A DNA stretch of 64,000 nt from Athripsodes cinereus (lineage: Eukaryota > Arthropoda > Insecta > Trichoptera > Leptoceridae). The DNA is taken from the NCBI GenBank assembly GCA_947579605.1, contig OX388318.1:186001-250000 (forward strand). Reading direction: 5' to 3'. The stretch's first letter is position 1, and each line of letters opens with the position of its first letter. This document shows, piece after piece, positions 22,431-34,186 of the stretch. The translations under genes were made by a program, and so were the position numbers. The notes under the pieces are model-generated. The model had not been told where the DNA came from and ran no database searches. It saw only the letters and a program-made list of their open reading frames with translations.

Positions 22431-22657
22431 AGCCAGCGGACTAACTGCATGCAATAAGCAATAAGGATGCAGTTTTCCCTCTGTCTGCAATAAAAAAATA
22501 AGATATTCAGAATATATGGAGAGCCTTATTGTTGAATTGTCGATATTAATTGTCTTATAGGTATGTGAGGTTTTATGAACATCTGCATTTCACAGGACAC
22601 TGAAAAACTTATAGAAAAAAGTGGGAGGTCTATTCTTCACAGAGCTCTCCTCCGGAT
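22431..22657 (-). repeat. Family C copy, diverged
   Basis: Plus-strand words run in the order GGTAGCCAGCGGACTAACTG, GATATTCAGAAT, ACATCTGCATTTCACAGGAC, GTGGGAGGTC..TATTCTTCAC, the reverse of family C sense. About 227 bp, old, and its TAG tail is missing. Confidence 0.6.
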
Positions 22658-22659
22658 GA

Positions 22660-23189
22660 GATATAGGTATTACTTATTATGGAATAATACTTGTATTAAT
22701 AAAAATCTGTTTTTCTCTGTAATAATGAGTACGAGTCCATCTTCTTTTCATATAAATATTTTAATTATACAATGTACATACTTCTGAACTACGAATATTG
22801 TAATTGAAGATTAATGTAATATTTTTATTAGATACATTCCACAGATGCAATAGAATTACAATTGATGACATTTCTATACTAATTAATTATTTAATCAATA
22901 GTTTAATTAAATAATAAATGATTATGTCTGTGTCTGCTAATAGTTAGTATATATTCGTATTTATAATAAAGATGTCTCGTAGCAGCAGCAATGAATGGAA
23001 CATTATAGATACTTATAGAATAATGAAATCAACATAATATGTATACATATAATAATAATATTTTTATGACTGAGTAATATTAATTAGGAGATTAAGAAGT
23101 CATCAATAATATTAGTCAACAAATATTAATATGTTGCCTGTCCAAAACCGCTATAAGTAATTAATAAAATATTTGTGTGTATCGGAAAA
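22660..23189. other. AT-rich DNA, nothing recognised
   Basis: No repeat ends or motifs seen. Confidence 0.45.
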
Positions 23190-23700
23190 TTATTTAATTT
23201 TCTTAGATCCAAAGGTTTGTTCATGCAGGAAGGTCCTCTTGCGACGCGACTTAGCTGTCTTTCTAACGTTTTGAGAATCTTCGTGGTGTATTTGAACCAC
23301 AGAGATGCGAACTTTGCGAGCCATTACCGGAAAAAAAGCTCTGCATGAAACCTTGTCAGATATATTGAAATCCAAATAACAACTGCGAAGATATTGGTAC
23401 GAATACGTGCAAAGGATGAACAGTGCCAGAATACCAAATATTGTTCCATATTAATATAAATATTGTCCCTATCTGAGAGACAGCTTTCACTTGGATGATC
23501 CGCCAAAATGATGGAAGGACAGTGATTATAGGAACAAATATTATTTGAAATCAGGATCTTTATCTCAATCAAATCAGGTTTTCAGCATTGTAGGTCCATG
23601 GAACACGCTGTCTGTTTGACTAGAGCGCCAGAACAAGATCACCGGTTTTAGAAACAAAACGAAGGCCGGCCTTTTCACCAGCGTCCCTTAGACGGTCGAT
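23190..23700 (-). pseudogene. Unidentified coding-like remnant
   Basis: The minus strand is GC-richer and more codon-like than its surroundings. Three successive frames look protein-like: VIDRLRDAGEKAGLRFVSKT (about 23699 to 23640), SYNHCPSIILADHPSESCLS (about 23535), and a basic end with RKTAKSRRKRTFLHEQTFGS before a stop at 23190. The frames differ, so if this is one gene it is broken. I do not recognise the protein. A dead transposon gene or a processed host gene are both possible. Confidence 0.3.
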
Positions 23701-23759
23701 AACCTTTAAAATCTGGTTTTAGGCAACCGTGGTTTTTATTATTTTTTGGATATCAATTT

Positions 23760-24342
23760 ATTTATTCTTCACACCATCAAGGCGTTTCCAACGGACAGCC
23801 AGTAACTGACAAGGAAGTTGAAAAAAAACATCACGGAAAATAATATTTAATATACACTTCATCAAAAACTTTTCTTGTTATCGACAAAAATAATAACGAA
23901 AAGGAAATTTGAATAATATAATGTAGGTAAGCTGAGAGGGTTGGTGGTGAGTGGTAAGGGATGATTGATTTTGTTTCAGTCTATTTAGTCAGTGAATAAA
24001 GTAGTAGCCTAGTTAAAAATAAATAATAAAGGCGTCATGAGCCTTGAGGACTTTGAGGAGGGATGTTTTATCTGTTAAGAGGATTAATTTGAAAACAAAC
24101 AAACCTCCAAATAACGCGGAGTTGTGATCAAAAGAAGTTCAATGTATAAAGGTCATCCTGCTATGGAATCAAACGGAATAATCACCAGAGCTGCTGGGGA
24201 GGGGAGGGAGCGACACTACTGGGATAAAATATCACACCAAAATTATTTTCTTAAATGTGATATTTTACAAGTTCAAAAAATTACGAATAAAAATACTTGC
24301 TGTATTTTATTTCTGACACCTAACAGGGAAAACTTAACATCA
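23760..24342. other. Unassigned DNA
   Basis: No feature identified. A 90-codon frame at 24124-24396 has no recognisable motif and overlaps a family C fragment. Confidence 0.4.
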
Positions 24343-24487
24343 TCAATTCAGCGGTGTAGTACCTATTCATTTCATTCTGAATGTCTCATTTTTTAGGCAA
24401 GGAGAGGATGGTCTGTATGTTAATTATATGCACTTGTTATCTCACTTTTAGGATTTGTAATGGTGGTATAAATAGATACAAGTAGAA
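24343..24487 (+). repeat. Family C fragment, diverged
   Basis: AATTCAGCGGTG, CTGAATGTCTCATTTTT, GGAGAGGATGG..TGTATG, ATATGCACTTG and a final GTAATGGTGGTATAAATAG follow the family C order. The 5' half and the tail are lost. Confidence 0.5.
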
Positions 24488-24599
24488 ATATTAAGGACAA
24501 AAATAATTATAGGTTTTGGATTTTATAAAAGACAGAACCACATTATTTGGTAGTGCCCCGGACGGCACTCATCTTTTTTGGGAGGTTTGCTTTGTCCAA

Positions 24600-24765
24600 T
24601 TAAGCTACCGAGCGATATGCCGAAGGCTTTGATATTTTATTGTATTTATTCTTAGCTTTCCATTGATTACTAGCGAATTCACATAAAAATACATTGAAAT
24701 TAAGTACAATCGATGCACACAGGTCGAGTTTATCGTTTAGGCGCGATTTCTTCCAACTAACCCAA
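24600..24765 (-). repeat. Family H copy
   Basis: On the minus strand: GGTTAGTTGGAAGAAATCGC, GATAAACTCG, then TGATTGTA..TTAATTTCAATG-type words. The same order is found at 37470-37565, 41765-41875 and 54524-54628. It looks like a LINE or SINE 3' region; no coding domain recognised. Confidence 0.6.
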
Positions 24766-24890
24766 GCTTCATGTGCTTCTTGTGTAGGTATTGCTATACC
24801 TAATATGGGTATCATGGTTATGGATGTCATGTGGCAGCTTCATGTGTAGTTATTGTTCTGAGATACCTAGTATGGGTATCGCATGTCGAA
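24766..24890. repeat. Local imperfect duplication, ~60 bp
   Basis: CTTCATGTG, a TATTG core and TACCTA(A/G)TATGGGTATC occur twice, at about 24767 and 24838, in the same orientation and order. Confidence 0.55.
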
Positions 24891-24989
24891 TACTCCAAAG
24901 TTACAAACTTAGTTATAAATCTGAAATACCTATGTATCTAAAAAAATAAATTTTTATTTTATTATATATATAATCGTATGGCATGTCAG

Positions 24990-25265
24990 GCGCTATAAAT
25001 CATAAAAGTCACATAAAACAAAATCATAAAAAAATGTCAAAGAGATAAAATTGTAAAAAAAAATGTCAAAGAATAAATTGTAAAAAAAATGTCAGAAAGA
25101 TAAAATTGTAAAGTAAAATACAATCGCAAAATATTTAAAATTTATAAAATGACTCTTGTATCCCTCAGCCAAATTCTGGCTTCGGTTGTCAAATTACTAA
25201 AACCTTCCATCACACCGTGGAACCTATAAATAGGGCAATCAGCAACAATATGCGGAACAGGCATG
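24990..25265 (-). repeat. LINE-like 3' region with a short tandem repeat
   Basis: Three tandem copies of an AAAAATGTCAAAGA..AAATTGTAA unit lie at 25027-25113. Next to them, 25145-25260 reads on the minus strand as VPPCLFRILLLIALFIGSTV, reminiscent of a LINE C-terminal segment but too short to name. Confidence 0.4.
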
Positions 25266-25570
25266 GAGGAACGAATGGGATAGTGAAAACACAAAAAATA
25301 AATACTTGGCAACAGACCCAACCAAAAGACTTTTATTTTATTAGTTATTTTTCATAGCACCATGCTGCTTCGTCGACAAAACTGCATTTTTAAAGGCTCC
25401 GTGAATAATCAGGATAATATTACAACGGTTAAAATATTAATATTTTTATGGTAAATATAATTTAGTATGGTAGTGTACGAGATGGTGTAGGTATATATAT
25501 TTCTTTTGATGTAGTGTTTTTAGTGAGGAAACGTGCTAATTGTAGGTGTTTATTACATTAAAGTATCTTC

Positions 25571-25612
25571 ACACTGAAGATGATGATGGGCATAATTAGT
25601 CAAAGCGTCGGC
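25571..25612 (+). repeat. Possible Penelope-like tail
   Basis: ACTGAAGATGATGATGGGC, then AGTCAAAGCGTCGGCGTC. The order of a CTGA.GATG core and an AAAGCG word recalls the other tails, but no convincing stem is formed. Confidence 0.25.
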
Positions 25613-25945
25613 GTCACTGCTGAGGGAATCCTTAAGTAAGTAGTAAAAGCAGCGTCCCGACGCCACGAACTCTATACAGAGAAGGAAAGAAGAACGGGCA
25701 GACAGTGGTGTTATTTCCATACACGTAGAAAAGCAACGCACGACTGTACAATTTGGTTCTCGGATCACTGATATGATACTAGATTTTCGAACCGAGCTAC
25801 TAAAAGTAAATTTTTTACTTTCTTGGTGTAATTTTCTGGCAGTTTATAAAAGTCATAATATCCTTAGTTACTTATAGGTACTCGAGTTTGAATCTAGAGT
25901 TAAAAAAAGGCCCAGAGTTTATATCAGCATTTTTTTCAAAGCCAA

Positions 25946-26197
25946 TACTACTACTACTATACCATCACGGCATATCCCACAAGTGGGGTAGCCAGCAGAC
26001 CAGCTGCATATAATAAACATGCAAGCTGTCCTCTCCGTGCCAATATAAAATCAAGACATTCAGGATGGGTGGCAAGCCTCATCGCTGAATTTAAGATGTA
26101 AAATGTCTTAATTTTTCGAACACCTGCCTTTTACAGGACACTCGAAAACTTACGGATAAGAGTGGGAGACCAATTCTTTACCGGGTGCTCCACGGGA
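25946..26197 (-). mobile_element. Family C, near full-length copy with (TAG)n tail
   Basis: 252 bp. The tail (TACTACTACTACTA on plus) is at 25946-25959, followed by CCATCACGGCATATCCCAC, AAGTGGGGTAGCCAGCAGAC and the conserved interior, ending CTCCACGGGA at 26197, the inverse of the family 5' end TCCCGTGGAG. Sequence is very close to the copy at 37208. No convincing A or B box is seen, so promoter type is open. Confidence 0.85.
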
Positions 26198-26261
26198 TAA
26201 TACTTATTTATAAATTGAATCAGATCAATTTATTACAAAAACACGATTACTGTAAAAAGGT

Positions 26262-26330
26262 TAACCCCACCACTGAGAGCAGTAGGCAGCAGAATTTAAC
26301 ATGGAATAAATAAATATGCAAGAGAAGGAT
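26262..26330 (-). repeat. Family C remnant, short
   Basis: CCACCACTGAGAGCAGTAGG, CAGCAGAATTTAACATGGAAT and AATATGCAAG follow the family C tail-side order loosely. Weak. Confidence 0.25.
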
Positions 26331-27050
26331 ATATTAGACAGAGAGAACAAGGGGATCCCTCTGCATAATTCCAGAAATAACAACATTTATAAATAATTCA
26401 CTTAGTCGTGTTCAAACATTTATTATTTATGGCCAATTAACTGGTGATTCCTTTTGAAATTAATAATTTGAGATGTATGATCTTTGAAAGTACAACTTTT
26501 CATAAGGATACGAGTTCTGGGAGTCTGAGAGATAAGATACAAAATGAAGATGCACTCAATACAATAATATTGTAAAATACTAGCTACACTAAATGTACTA
26601 GCAAAATATAATTATTGTCACTGAAAAGATATCAGATTCTGTTGGGACCATTACAGTTTTTGGCCAATGCGAGCCCATTTATTTATGTGTGAAATGTCCT
26701 ACACATTATACTTTTGGATTGCATTGTATTGTGTTCATTAAAACAATGGTATTTGAAATTGTGCTTCAGTTGAACACAGTAAGGCCATATATATGGTATA
26801 GTGTTTATCAGGTATATATCAGCTAATATCTTCATTTTATCATACGACGAATGATTTGAATGATTTGAATGAATGAATTTTTTGACAAAATTCGAAGATA
26901 TATTTCATAAAAGTTGATAAATATCCCAACAATATTAATGTATACACCAGTATGTGGTACATTACCTGAGTTATATCACATAAAATAACCATTATACCCA
27001 TGAAAATGTTGAAAACGAGTATCCTCATCTACCGCGGGATTAGAATCCAC
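26331..27050. other. AT-rich DNA, nothing recognised
   Basis: No feature identified. Confidence 0.45.
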
Positions 27051-27140
27051 GTATTTTTGACTATTGTCACTTCGCGCATCGTAGAATTTTAGATCAAGAC
27101 AAAATTAAGATCGTATTTAGATCGTGTCATGAGTACCTAA
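27051..27140. repeat. MITE-M right half
   Basis: CACGTATTTTTGACTATTG, CACTTCGCGC, then TAGATCAAGAC..ATTAAGATCG and TATTTAGATCG match the right half of the element at 19359 and the inner words of 51268. The left arm is missing. Confidence 0.7.
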
Positions 27141-28209
27141 TCCTGTTTATATTCTTGTATGAGGTGATACATGTTTTATTATTATTCAACACATATGTAT
27201 GTAAGTACATAGATATTATTACGTGGATATTAGAAATGAGGTGTTTAGATGATAACTGTCACATTCTCAATACATAATTATACTATGTACATAGATACAA
27301 GTTTATACCTGATACACAGTATGGGAGATCCGAGACAAGGTGCACTGCTGCCTGATTTTCACACTAAATGTTAGTATTTTTATAAACTTGTTTCTTATGT
27401 TAAAATGTAATTAGTCAGAAGCTATTCTACAAATTTAACGTTTGATATAAACAACACATTAAAAGGTGATGCGTTAAGGTTGTGAAAATTTATTTTAATG
27501 TAAAATTTAAAATATAATATTTGAACATTATTTAATTTTCACATATGATTTTGTATTTAGTCAATAAACAATGACTAAATACTGTGGGGGTTCAATTTAG
27601 TTTTAATTTAATTTTTGTTATATTTTCATGTAATGGAATAAATCTTAAATAGTACAAGTGTCGACATCTTTTGAGATGAGAAATAGGTATATTAATTATG
27701 AATTCATCCGCTAGAGGGAGGTCAAGCATTTTGAGTAGCCGAATTGATGCCTAGTTAATATTCGCATATTATTTGAAATTCAGTTCCATTTTAGCGGTTA
27801 AACTAAACGTATTAAAAATCATATTTTCTCTTAACAAAAATTATAATGTGATATAATTGTTACATCCTATTTTAATTTAATAAAACCAATGTAAGTACAA
27901 AACATTCTATTTTATTTCACATCACATAATTCACATCCAATTATATTAGAATAAATGCTTCACATTAAATCAGAATTTACTGAAAACTATTTCTTAATAA
28001 ATTTTATAATTCTTTCTTTTCAAATGAAACATGCCGTATGATTAGGAAGTATCAAATTATTTGATGGTTTTTCTTATACATATATAACCAGTAAATAAAA
28101 TGGTGACCCTCGACTTAAAATACGCAAATCTAAATTCATTATATATTTTTTACTAATTTTAAACTCCCGACTTAATCTTAAAATTTTTTCAATACGTGAA
28201 TTGTCACAC
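27141..28209. other. AT-rich DNA, nothing recognised
   Basis: No repeat ends or motifs seen. Confidence 0.45.
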
Positions 28210-28272
28210 AGCTCTTAATTTAGTTTAATTTAATTGCCGAGCATTTTCGCCTTGCGGCATCTTCAGGGCAAG
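28210..28272 (-). repeat. Penelope-like tail
   Basis: On the minus strand: CCTGAAGATGCC, a GCC-GCAA-GGC stem, CGAAAATGCTCGGC and an ATTAAATTAA run. The CTGAnGATG-stem-GAAA order fits the hammerhead-like tail type, with one core base changed (CTGAAGA). No coding part is attached. Confidence 0.5.
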
Positions 28273-28289
28273 AGTTACTGAAAACTTTT

Positions 28290-28830
28290 GAGAGTTTTAA
28301 GTAACACATTTAAAGTTCAGTAACATAGATATAATTGGAAAGTTGACCACAAAAGTCGAAAGACGTTTATCTCGCTTTGTTTAATCTAATCTTTGTTTCA
28401 GCTATCTTACTCTTCCATAATGTCAAATATATTTTTTTTGATTTTTTGATCTGACATCTTACTGTATTATTTATTGATTTTTTTTGATATTTCAATTATC
28501 TATTACAATTCATATATATTAAAATTTTCTTCTATCTACTTGATATCTCCTCACTGTATTACAATAATAATTGTTCTTGACATTTACCAAACCTTTGTTG
28601 ACATTTACACTCTCACCACAATGTTTTGATTTTTCATGACTTTTCTACTTGTTTTGTTTCGACTAATTTTATGATTGTTATAGTTTGATTTCCAATTGTA
28701 TTTGTTCTTCGCCAGTTGCTGTTCTGTTCTAACTGTGTTGTAAATGAGAATTATTTTGTTTTTGTTTTATATTTTAACATGTAAAAGGCTCACGCAGTGG
28801 ATGTATGTATAAATAAAATAAATAAATAAA
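28290..28830 (+). repeat. Family F LINE-like 3' region with (TAAA)n tail
   Basis: A long T-rich non-coding stretch ending ACATGTAAAAGGCTCACGCA, then AAATAAAATAAATAAATAAA. The same end word plus AAATAAAT tail is seen at 44424 and, inverted, at 44515. Such ends belong to insect LINEs; the coding part is absent. Confidence 0.5.
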
Positions 28831-28852
28831 TTTATTAATTAGGTAGGTACTA

Positions 28853-28990
28853 CTACTATTATACCATCACAGCACATCCCACAAGTAGGGAAGTTAGCAG
28901 ACCGGTTGTCAGTAATAAACATGCAAGCTGTCCTTTCTGGATCAACAAAAATGATATTACATTCAGGATGGATGGAATCTAAGATGTTAG
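28853..28990 (-). repeat. Family C copy, 5'-truncated, with tail
   Basis: Plus strand: ACTACTACTATTATACCATC, ACAGCACATCCCACAAGTAG, ATAAACATGCAAGCTGTCC, ATTCAGGATGGATGG. About half the element, with a TAG-type tail. It lies directly behind the family F tail. Confidence 0.75.
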
Positions 28991-29258
28991 TTTCTAAGGG
29001 ACATAATAAATTATCTAGAAGGTTCTACGAAATACGAATAACAAACTGAAAAACGGAATCAGCGTTAGAATAGCCACGGGCAGAAGGATAACACTTCTGT
29101 GAATTTGTGCTAGAATCGATAAATAGAAATTTTCATTAACTGTGTGTTATCAAGACAAAATATTTATTTTCGCAACAAACTGCGAGAATCTTTGAACACA
29201 AACGATATAATATTAAGTATGTGTACTTATACGAGTATACATAGTACTGCGGATAGTC

Positions 29259-29330
29259 AGGATACTAAAATCTGTTGCTTAAAATAAATATGTAAGTTGT
29301 CCTCTCTGTCGTAATAAAAATTAAGGCATT
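29259..29330 (-). repeat. Family C remnant
   Basis: AAATATGTAAGTTGTCCTCTC, TAATAAAAATTAAGGCATTC match the middle of family C in minus orientation (long word split; both lie in the same run). A further scrap (ATTCAGGATGGGTGG) is at 29643. Confidence 0.45.
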
Positions 29331-29508
29331 CGACATATGTTTTTATATGTTTTACTTGAACAATGTTAAGTAATTTAATTATGACTGTAATGTATACATT
29401 TAACTAGATAGTTATAGAATTAAGTTAAAATAAATGTGTAAATAAATTATAAAAGAAATTTTTACTTTTATAATTTTATAAATAAATAAATAAAAATAAT
29501 AAATAAAT

Positions 29509-29631
29509 ATGGACCAACTGAAGAGAGACATGAACTGTGGCTCATACGTAGGGCTAAAAAGACTGGCTGAGAATAGAGACGAATGGAGAAGAAAAACCAA
29601 ACTCGTTGCAGACCAATCCAGTGGATTGTAA
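29509..29631 (+). pseudogene. RTE-like LINE C-terminal stub, last 40 codons
   Basis: An open 40-codon stretch starting MDQLKRDMNCGSYVGLKRLA, then ENRDEWRRKTKLV, stop at 29629. It equals the end of the broken copy at 10371, where the aspartate position is a stop codon. The LAENRDEWRR block is typical of RTE-like LINE ends. Its start is the truncation point, not a true start. Confidence 0.75.
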
Positions 29632-29849
29632 CTCATTATATAATTCAGGATGGGTGGTAAACCTAATCACTGCTAAATTGAAGATGACTAATGTTTTATG
29701 CGTGAGATATCACTTTCACCTGCTATTTAACTGTTATTTTAGTAAAAAAATGTACCTACTGGGGAATGTGCATTTTTTTATTGAATTAACCTATATTTCA
29801 AGAATGTAATTCAGATGGTGATTATATAATTTAAATTCTATGATAATTA

Positions 29850-30090
29850 TATTACTACTACTACTACTGCTAGCCTTCTTCTCTCCACTCCTGGATATAG
29901 ACCTCTTCAAAACTTTTCGATCTCGAACAACACGATCCCACTGTTTTTCTATCACCTGGACAATATCGTCGATCCATATTTTTTGGGGTCTGCCAACACT
30001 TCTTTTGTCCTCCCACGACTTCCATTCAAGAATTCTGGAAGTCTACCTGCCATCCTCTAGCCTTGCCACATGACCAGCCAATTGCTATTT
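29850..30090 (-). pseudogene. RTE-like LINE C-terminus with (TAG)n tail
   Basis: Minus strand: GHVARLEDGR, stop, TSRILEWKSWEDKRSVGRPQ, KIWIDDIVQVIEKQWDRVVR, then DRKVLKRSISRSGEKK. The HVARxxDGR, GRPxxxWxDD and W..R..DR blocks mark the C-terminus of a LINE different from families A and G. One in-frame stop. The tail is (TAG)n at 29850-29866, the same tail type as family C. Confidence 0.75.
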
Positions 30091-30304
30091 CAGCTTGGAG
30101 ACTTTATCTACAATGTTGTTGTGGCTATTATGCAGGCGTACAATTTGTTATCCTAAATTTGTGTTTACCTTTATTGATAAACCATAAGACTTCAGTCGCC
30201 TCTGTGAGAGTTGTTGCATCACGTAAAATATTATTTTAAAACTGTGTTAGTGGAGAAGTGATGAGAGGAAACAAAATCTAGGTGACGGGAGAGGAAGAAA
30301 ACAA

Positions 30305-30307
<3 letters not shown>

Positions 30308-30396
<89 letters not shown>
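30308..30396. repeat. (GA)n microsatellite, 89 bp
   Basis: An uninterrupted AG dinucleotide run. The 75-codon RERERE frame across it is an artefact of the repeat. Confidence 0.98.
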
Positions 30397-30399
<3 letters not shown>

Positions 30400-30577
30400 T
30401 GATTTATAATAATATTATATTCACCTTACATGGTAGTACAAACAAAGGAGAAAATCCGGATACGATCTATACGTATAATTATTGTATATGGGATAATTTT
30501 GTTAATTGAATATAAAAAACCAAACTTGTTTAATTCAATATCTGTTTATCGATATAGAATACAGTAGAGTAACGAGA

Positions 30578-30752
30578 TCGTCGGTAGCTTGGAGGTAGAG
30601 TCTCGGCTTCGTGCACGTGAGGTGCGTGGTTCGATCCCAGGTGCCGGCAAACTCCCCTTTCACGACACAAGATTTAGTTTATTGTGAAAGGTGTAAAAGA
30701 TTGTGTATGGACTTATATAAAAAACCCAGATATATAAATATTTAAAAAAAAT
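30578..30752 (+). mobile_element. SINE-A, full-length tRNA-derived SINE
   Basis: Head CGTCGGTAGCTTGGAGGTAG (A-box-like TAGCTTGGAGG), then the B box GTGGTTCGATCCC, then GTGCCGGCAAACTCCCC, TTTCACGACACAAG, and a 3' part with AAACCCAGATATAT and an A-rich end. The head would act as an internal RNA polymerase III promoter. It lacks an acceptor-stem match, so it is a SINE and not a tRNA gene. Other copies: 17812, 31850, 38892, 47086. Confidence 0.88.
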
Positions 30753-31713
30753 GTATGCTATATCAAAGGACATTCACTGGTTTAATAGCGATCAGGATAT
30801 TTATGAATCTATTCAATTATTAAAGATGTGTCTATTTATATATACCATAAATTATTCCTTGTATGCATACTATATGTATATTTATGCTGTGAACTAAGCC
30901 ATGCAATAGATCGATCGTTCATTAGTTTTCAGCATATACCGTGGGACCTGATTTTCAGGAATGACTAATATTTTAGACAGTACCACATTCAAAATGTATG
31001 TCCAATACAGACAGCGTACGAGTATATTACTAATTTAATGACTGTATTCCACAATACTAACGTCCATATTTCATCAATATAAATATAAGTATACATAAGC
31101 AGAGACCATAAAAAATACGTTAACTTACACAAATGAATGTTTGATTTACTTACCGGTATATCACGTTTGCAATCATGTTTGTGTCGTTTGATGAAATTTA
31201 CAATCACCTCAAGAGAGCCATTTTCTTCCGGTCTAAAGTCTATTATAGAAGTCATGGCTATCCCTGTATAGAACTGCATTATACATGTTACATATATATA
31301 TATTCCCAAACTAATTTTCTATAGGTAATATGTTGCATGTAAGCAGGAACACACAGAACATCCTTTGCAAGGAGTAAACTTTAATTTGTTTATGTCTTAG
31401 ATACGGGAGAGAGACACTTCCTCGCATGAATTATTCAATTAATAATATTACTTCTTATGTATGTATGTATGTACATTGTGTCCTTGTGTAAATAACTAAC
31501 TAGTTGTTGTGCATCCCATTCCAATGCACGGGTAGTAATGTAGATAGATAGGGGAAGATGTGCCAAGGAGACGACCGTAAGACTGACGTAAGATATATTA
31601 CCTTCTTGTGTAGTGCATGTATACTATTAGGGTAGGACGTGTTTCAGAAAACAAAGTTTATTAATAACAAGGTGTAATAAAGTGATTAAAGAACAACAAG
31701 TAAATAACAAATG
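30753..31713. other. Unassigned DNA
   Basis: A 106-codon minus-strand frame at 30989-31309 shows no recognisable motif and has the composition of random AT-rich DNA. Nothing else found. Confidence 0.35.
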
Positions 31714-31960
31714 ATACCCTCACGCCGCGTCCCAAGTGGGGTAGGCAGAGAGAACGGAACGCCAAGTAGATCTATCCTTACACACTTCCTTCGCTTTCTC
31801 CACATTCATACAATTTTTCATGCACGCACGTCGGTTCCTCTTACTCAACAGTAAGCTACTAAAAGCTTGTGTTGTGAAAGGGGAGTTTGCCGGCACCTGG
31901 TATCGAACCATGGACCCCTTGATCACGAGGCCGAGACTCTACCTCCAGGCTACCGTCGAA
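31714..31960 (-). mobile_element. Chimera: SINE-A head fused to family A LINE 3' end
   Basis: Reading the minus strand from 31960: SINE-A from its 5' end through the A box, B box (GGTTCGATACC) and the GAAAGGGGAGTTTGC region (inverted), breaking off near 31850 inside TAGTAGCTTAC. It is followed at once by the last ~135 bp of family A (SKRNRRACMKNCMNVEKAKE onward) and its terminal motif at 31714. The 68-codon frame at 31720-31926 runs across the joint. Likely a template switch during reverse transcription, or a SINE insertion that lost its own tail. Confidence 0.75.
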
Positions 31961-32859
31961 TGTCTACATAACGCTAAAATGTGTTATGACTAAAGCTGAA
32001 GGAATAATCACTGCAAAAAGAACAAAACTGATTTAAAAATAATATCAGACATAAAAAATATAACAAATATTATATTTACAGTAAAATACATAGTGTTTTA
32101 ATAAAATAATTAAAAATAGAATCATATTCACTTTGTAATATGTTTAACATTTCTCTTCTTACCTCACATTAGCATAATCATATTGATGGGATTCAAGCAG
32201 ACGTTACCGCAACACTACTAACCATTGTTAATATAAATCTTAAAATATAATAATAATGTAAAGACATACATTCATCATATTATTTCTTCCAGCTACGTGT
32301 ATATGTGTGCAGTATTTATGTACAAAAATAAATATATAGTGGTTGTGTTTAATTTCCTACCGCAGATGGCGTAAAATAACATTTAATTACAGCACTCGTT
32401 AAACAATACAAGCAAACTCTGTCTCATTGTCTGCCTGGGTACCGAGAAGGTACCTACCTATTCTGTATACAGTATATCTGTCTAGCTGACTGGTTTTATA
32501 CATAGTTGACTCGCTCAAAACTATACTCAGAGTCGTAACAATAATATTGCAAAGCCCCTAGGGATTAATACATTTTAGCCTCAGTGTAGTATGTAGATAA
32601 TAAACACAGCCTCATTTTTTCTGTCTTGTTATTTTACGATCAGATTAATACGAACTTTAATGGTCGTTGAAAAGTTTTTTTGAAATCGTACCAACAAGGT
32701 AGGTAGATTAACTTCGTGTAATAAATATAAAGGCTATCCTCACCATAAAATTAAATAATATACAAGATAATGTATATTATTGGTATTTATTTTTTTAAAC
32801 TCCGAATCTATTAATGACTAATAAAAAAATGTTTGAGTTCTACTAGCAATTTTCTAATA
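31961..32859. other. AT-rich DNA, nothing recognised
   Basis: No repeat ends or motifs; a weak family C-like scrap near 32705-32755. Confidence 0.4.
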
Positions 32860-33029
32860 GTGACTTAGGTTTCAAAATGCGATGTCGTTTTCACTTAATA
32901 ATCACGTTTATACATAATCGAACTTAGACACAGCATAAAATTGTTAACCTTAAATATTTTTAGAGAGTCATACTATTTTTAATAGGATTAGTTTGAAAAC
33001 GAAATCGCATGTATTGGAACCTAAGTCAC
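32860..33029. mobile_element. 170 bp inverted-repeat element
   Basis: The left arm GTGACTTAGGTTTCAAAAT, GCGATGTCGTTTTCA is mirrored on the right by TGAAAACGAAATCGCATG, ATTGGAACCTAAGTCAC, ending at 33029. Arms of about 35 bp with a few mismatches. No coding content. Single copy in this window, so MITE status rests on structure only. Confidence 0.75.
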
Positions 33030-34186
33030 AGAGATGAGGTTACAAGTAAAAATCTGAATCATATTTTTGTTTTTTATAAATAAAAAAATAAAGTATTCAA
33101 GATTGTTAGCAAACCTTATTGTTGAATTGAAAATGTGAAATATATTGTATTTATATATTTTTTTTTAACATGTACCTATTTTAATGATATTGACACAAAT
33201 TTATTAACTTAACTTCATCGGCATTAATTGTGAAACACTGTATTTTAATCAGTAATTCATATGAATTAATATTCAATTTATTAACAAATCTTATTCGTTT
33301 TTATTAGATCAGTGATCATTCCAAAAACAACTCTGATTCTGTGTTGTACCTATCTAATTAATGTGCCACCACTGGTGACTACCTATGTAACGTATAAATG
33401 GGAACAGAATGTTATACTTGTACATAAGCTTCAAGCAATAAAAACTTGACAATTAATTAATGGTTACAGCGCACTAGTTTGGATTCGAGTTGAATTTTTT
33501 GTTTATCATTTGATTCATCATCAACGCACCATTAAAGTTTCACTAATGAAATGTAAATTTCCATTATTACCTAGGTACTTCAAACATTAATGTTCATACA
33601 ATCATTAAATATTTTTTTTGTGATATGATTAATTGTTTGAGGCAACGACTGTACAACGATTACGATTCATATTTGGTTGTTTTAGATAAATATGTTAAAT
33701 GTTGTATATTAAAAAATAAAAAATAATACCACGGTTCAAATGGAGACGTCCACCATTTACAAACGTAAACTAATTGGAGAGATGGGAGGTATAAGTTTTA
33801 GAATTTCGTTTAAAATGGTAGACATTTCTACTGCAACTCTGGTGACGAAATTTTTTAATATTATAATTTTAACCTAATATAATTATCAGGTGTTTGAATT
33901 TGTTGAAACATTTTCAACATACTGGCAATACTTGAACTGCATATCCTATTTCCTGTTGTAGCTATATACCTACTTCTTGTTGTGTGTTTTCCCAAATATA
34001 TGTAATATTAAAGTGTTTATCGGTATTACAAACTACATACTCTTTTGTTGACTGTGACCCGCTGAATAGGTTATCATACCATCCGATAATTCTCAACAGA
34101 ATTGAAATAAAAAACACTAAACAAACACACTAAACAATATGCCGCTCACTGTGAGACTGTGTCGTTTACAACCTGTAAAAGGGCAA
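33030..34186. other. AT-rich DNA, nothing recognised
   Basis: No feature identified. Confidence 0.45.

Noticed and set aside
25553..25768. 71-codon cysteine-containing minus-strand frame
   Set aside because: No motif; the region overlaps a possible Penelope-like tail and has no supporting context.
30282..30509. 75-codon frame rich in RE repeats
   Set aside because: It is simply the translation of the (GA)n microsatellite.
30578..30660. tRNA gene
   Set aside because: A and B boxes are present but no acceptor stem pairs, and the sequence recurs with a SINE body and tail at other sites.
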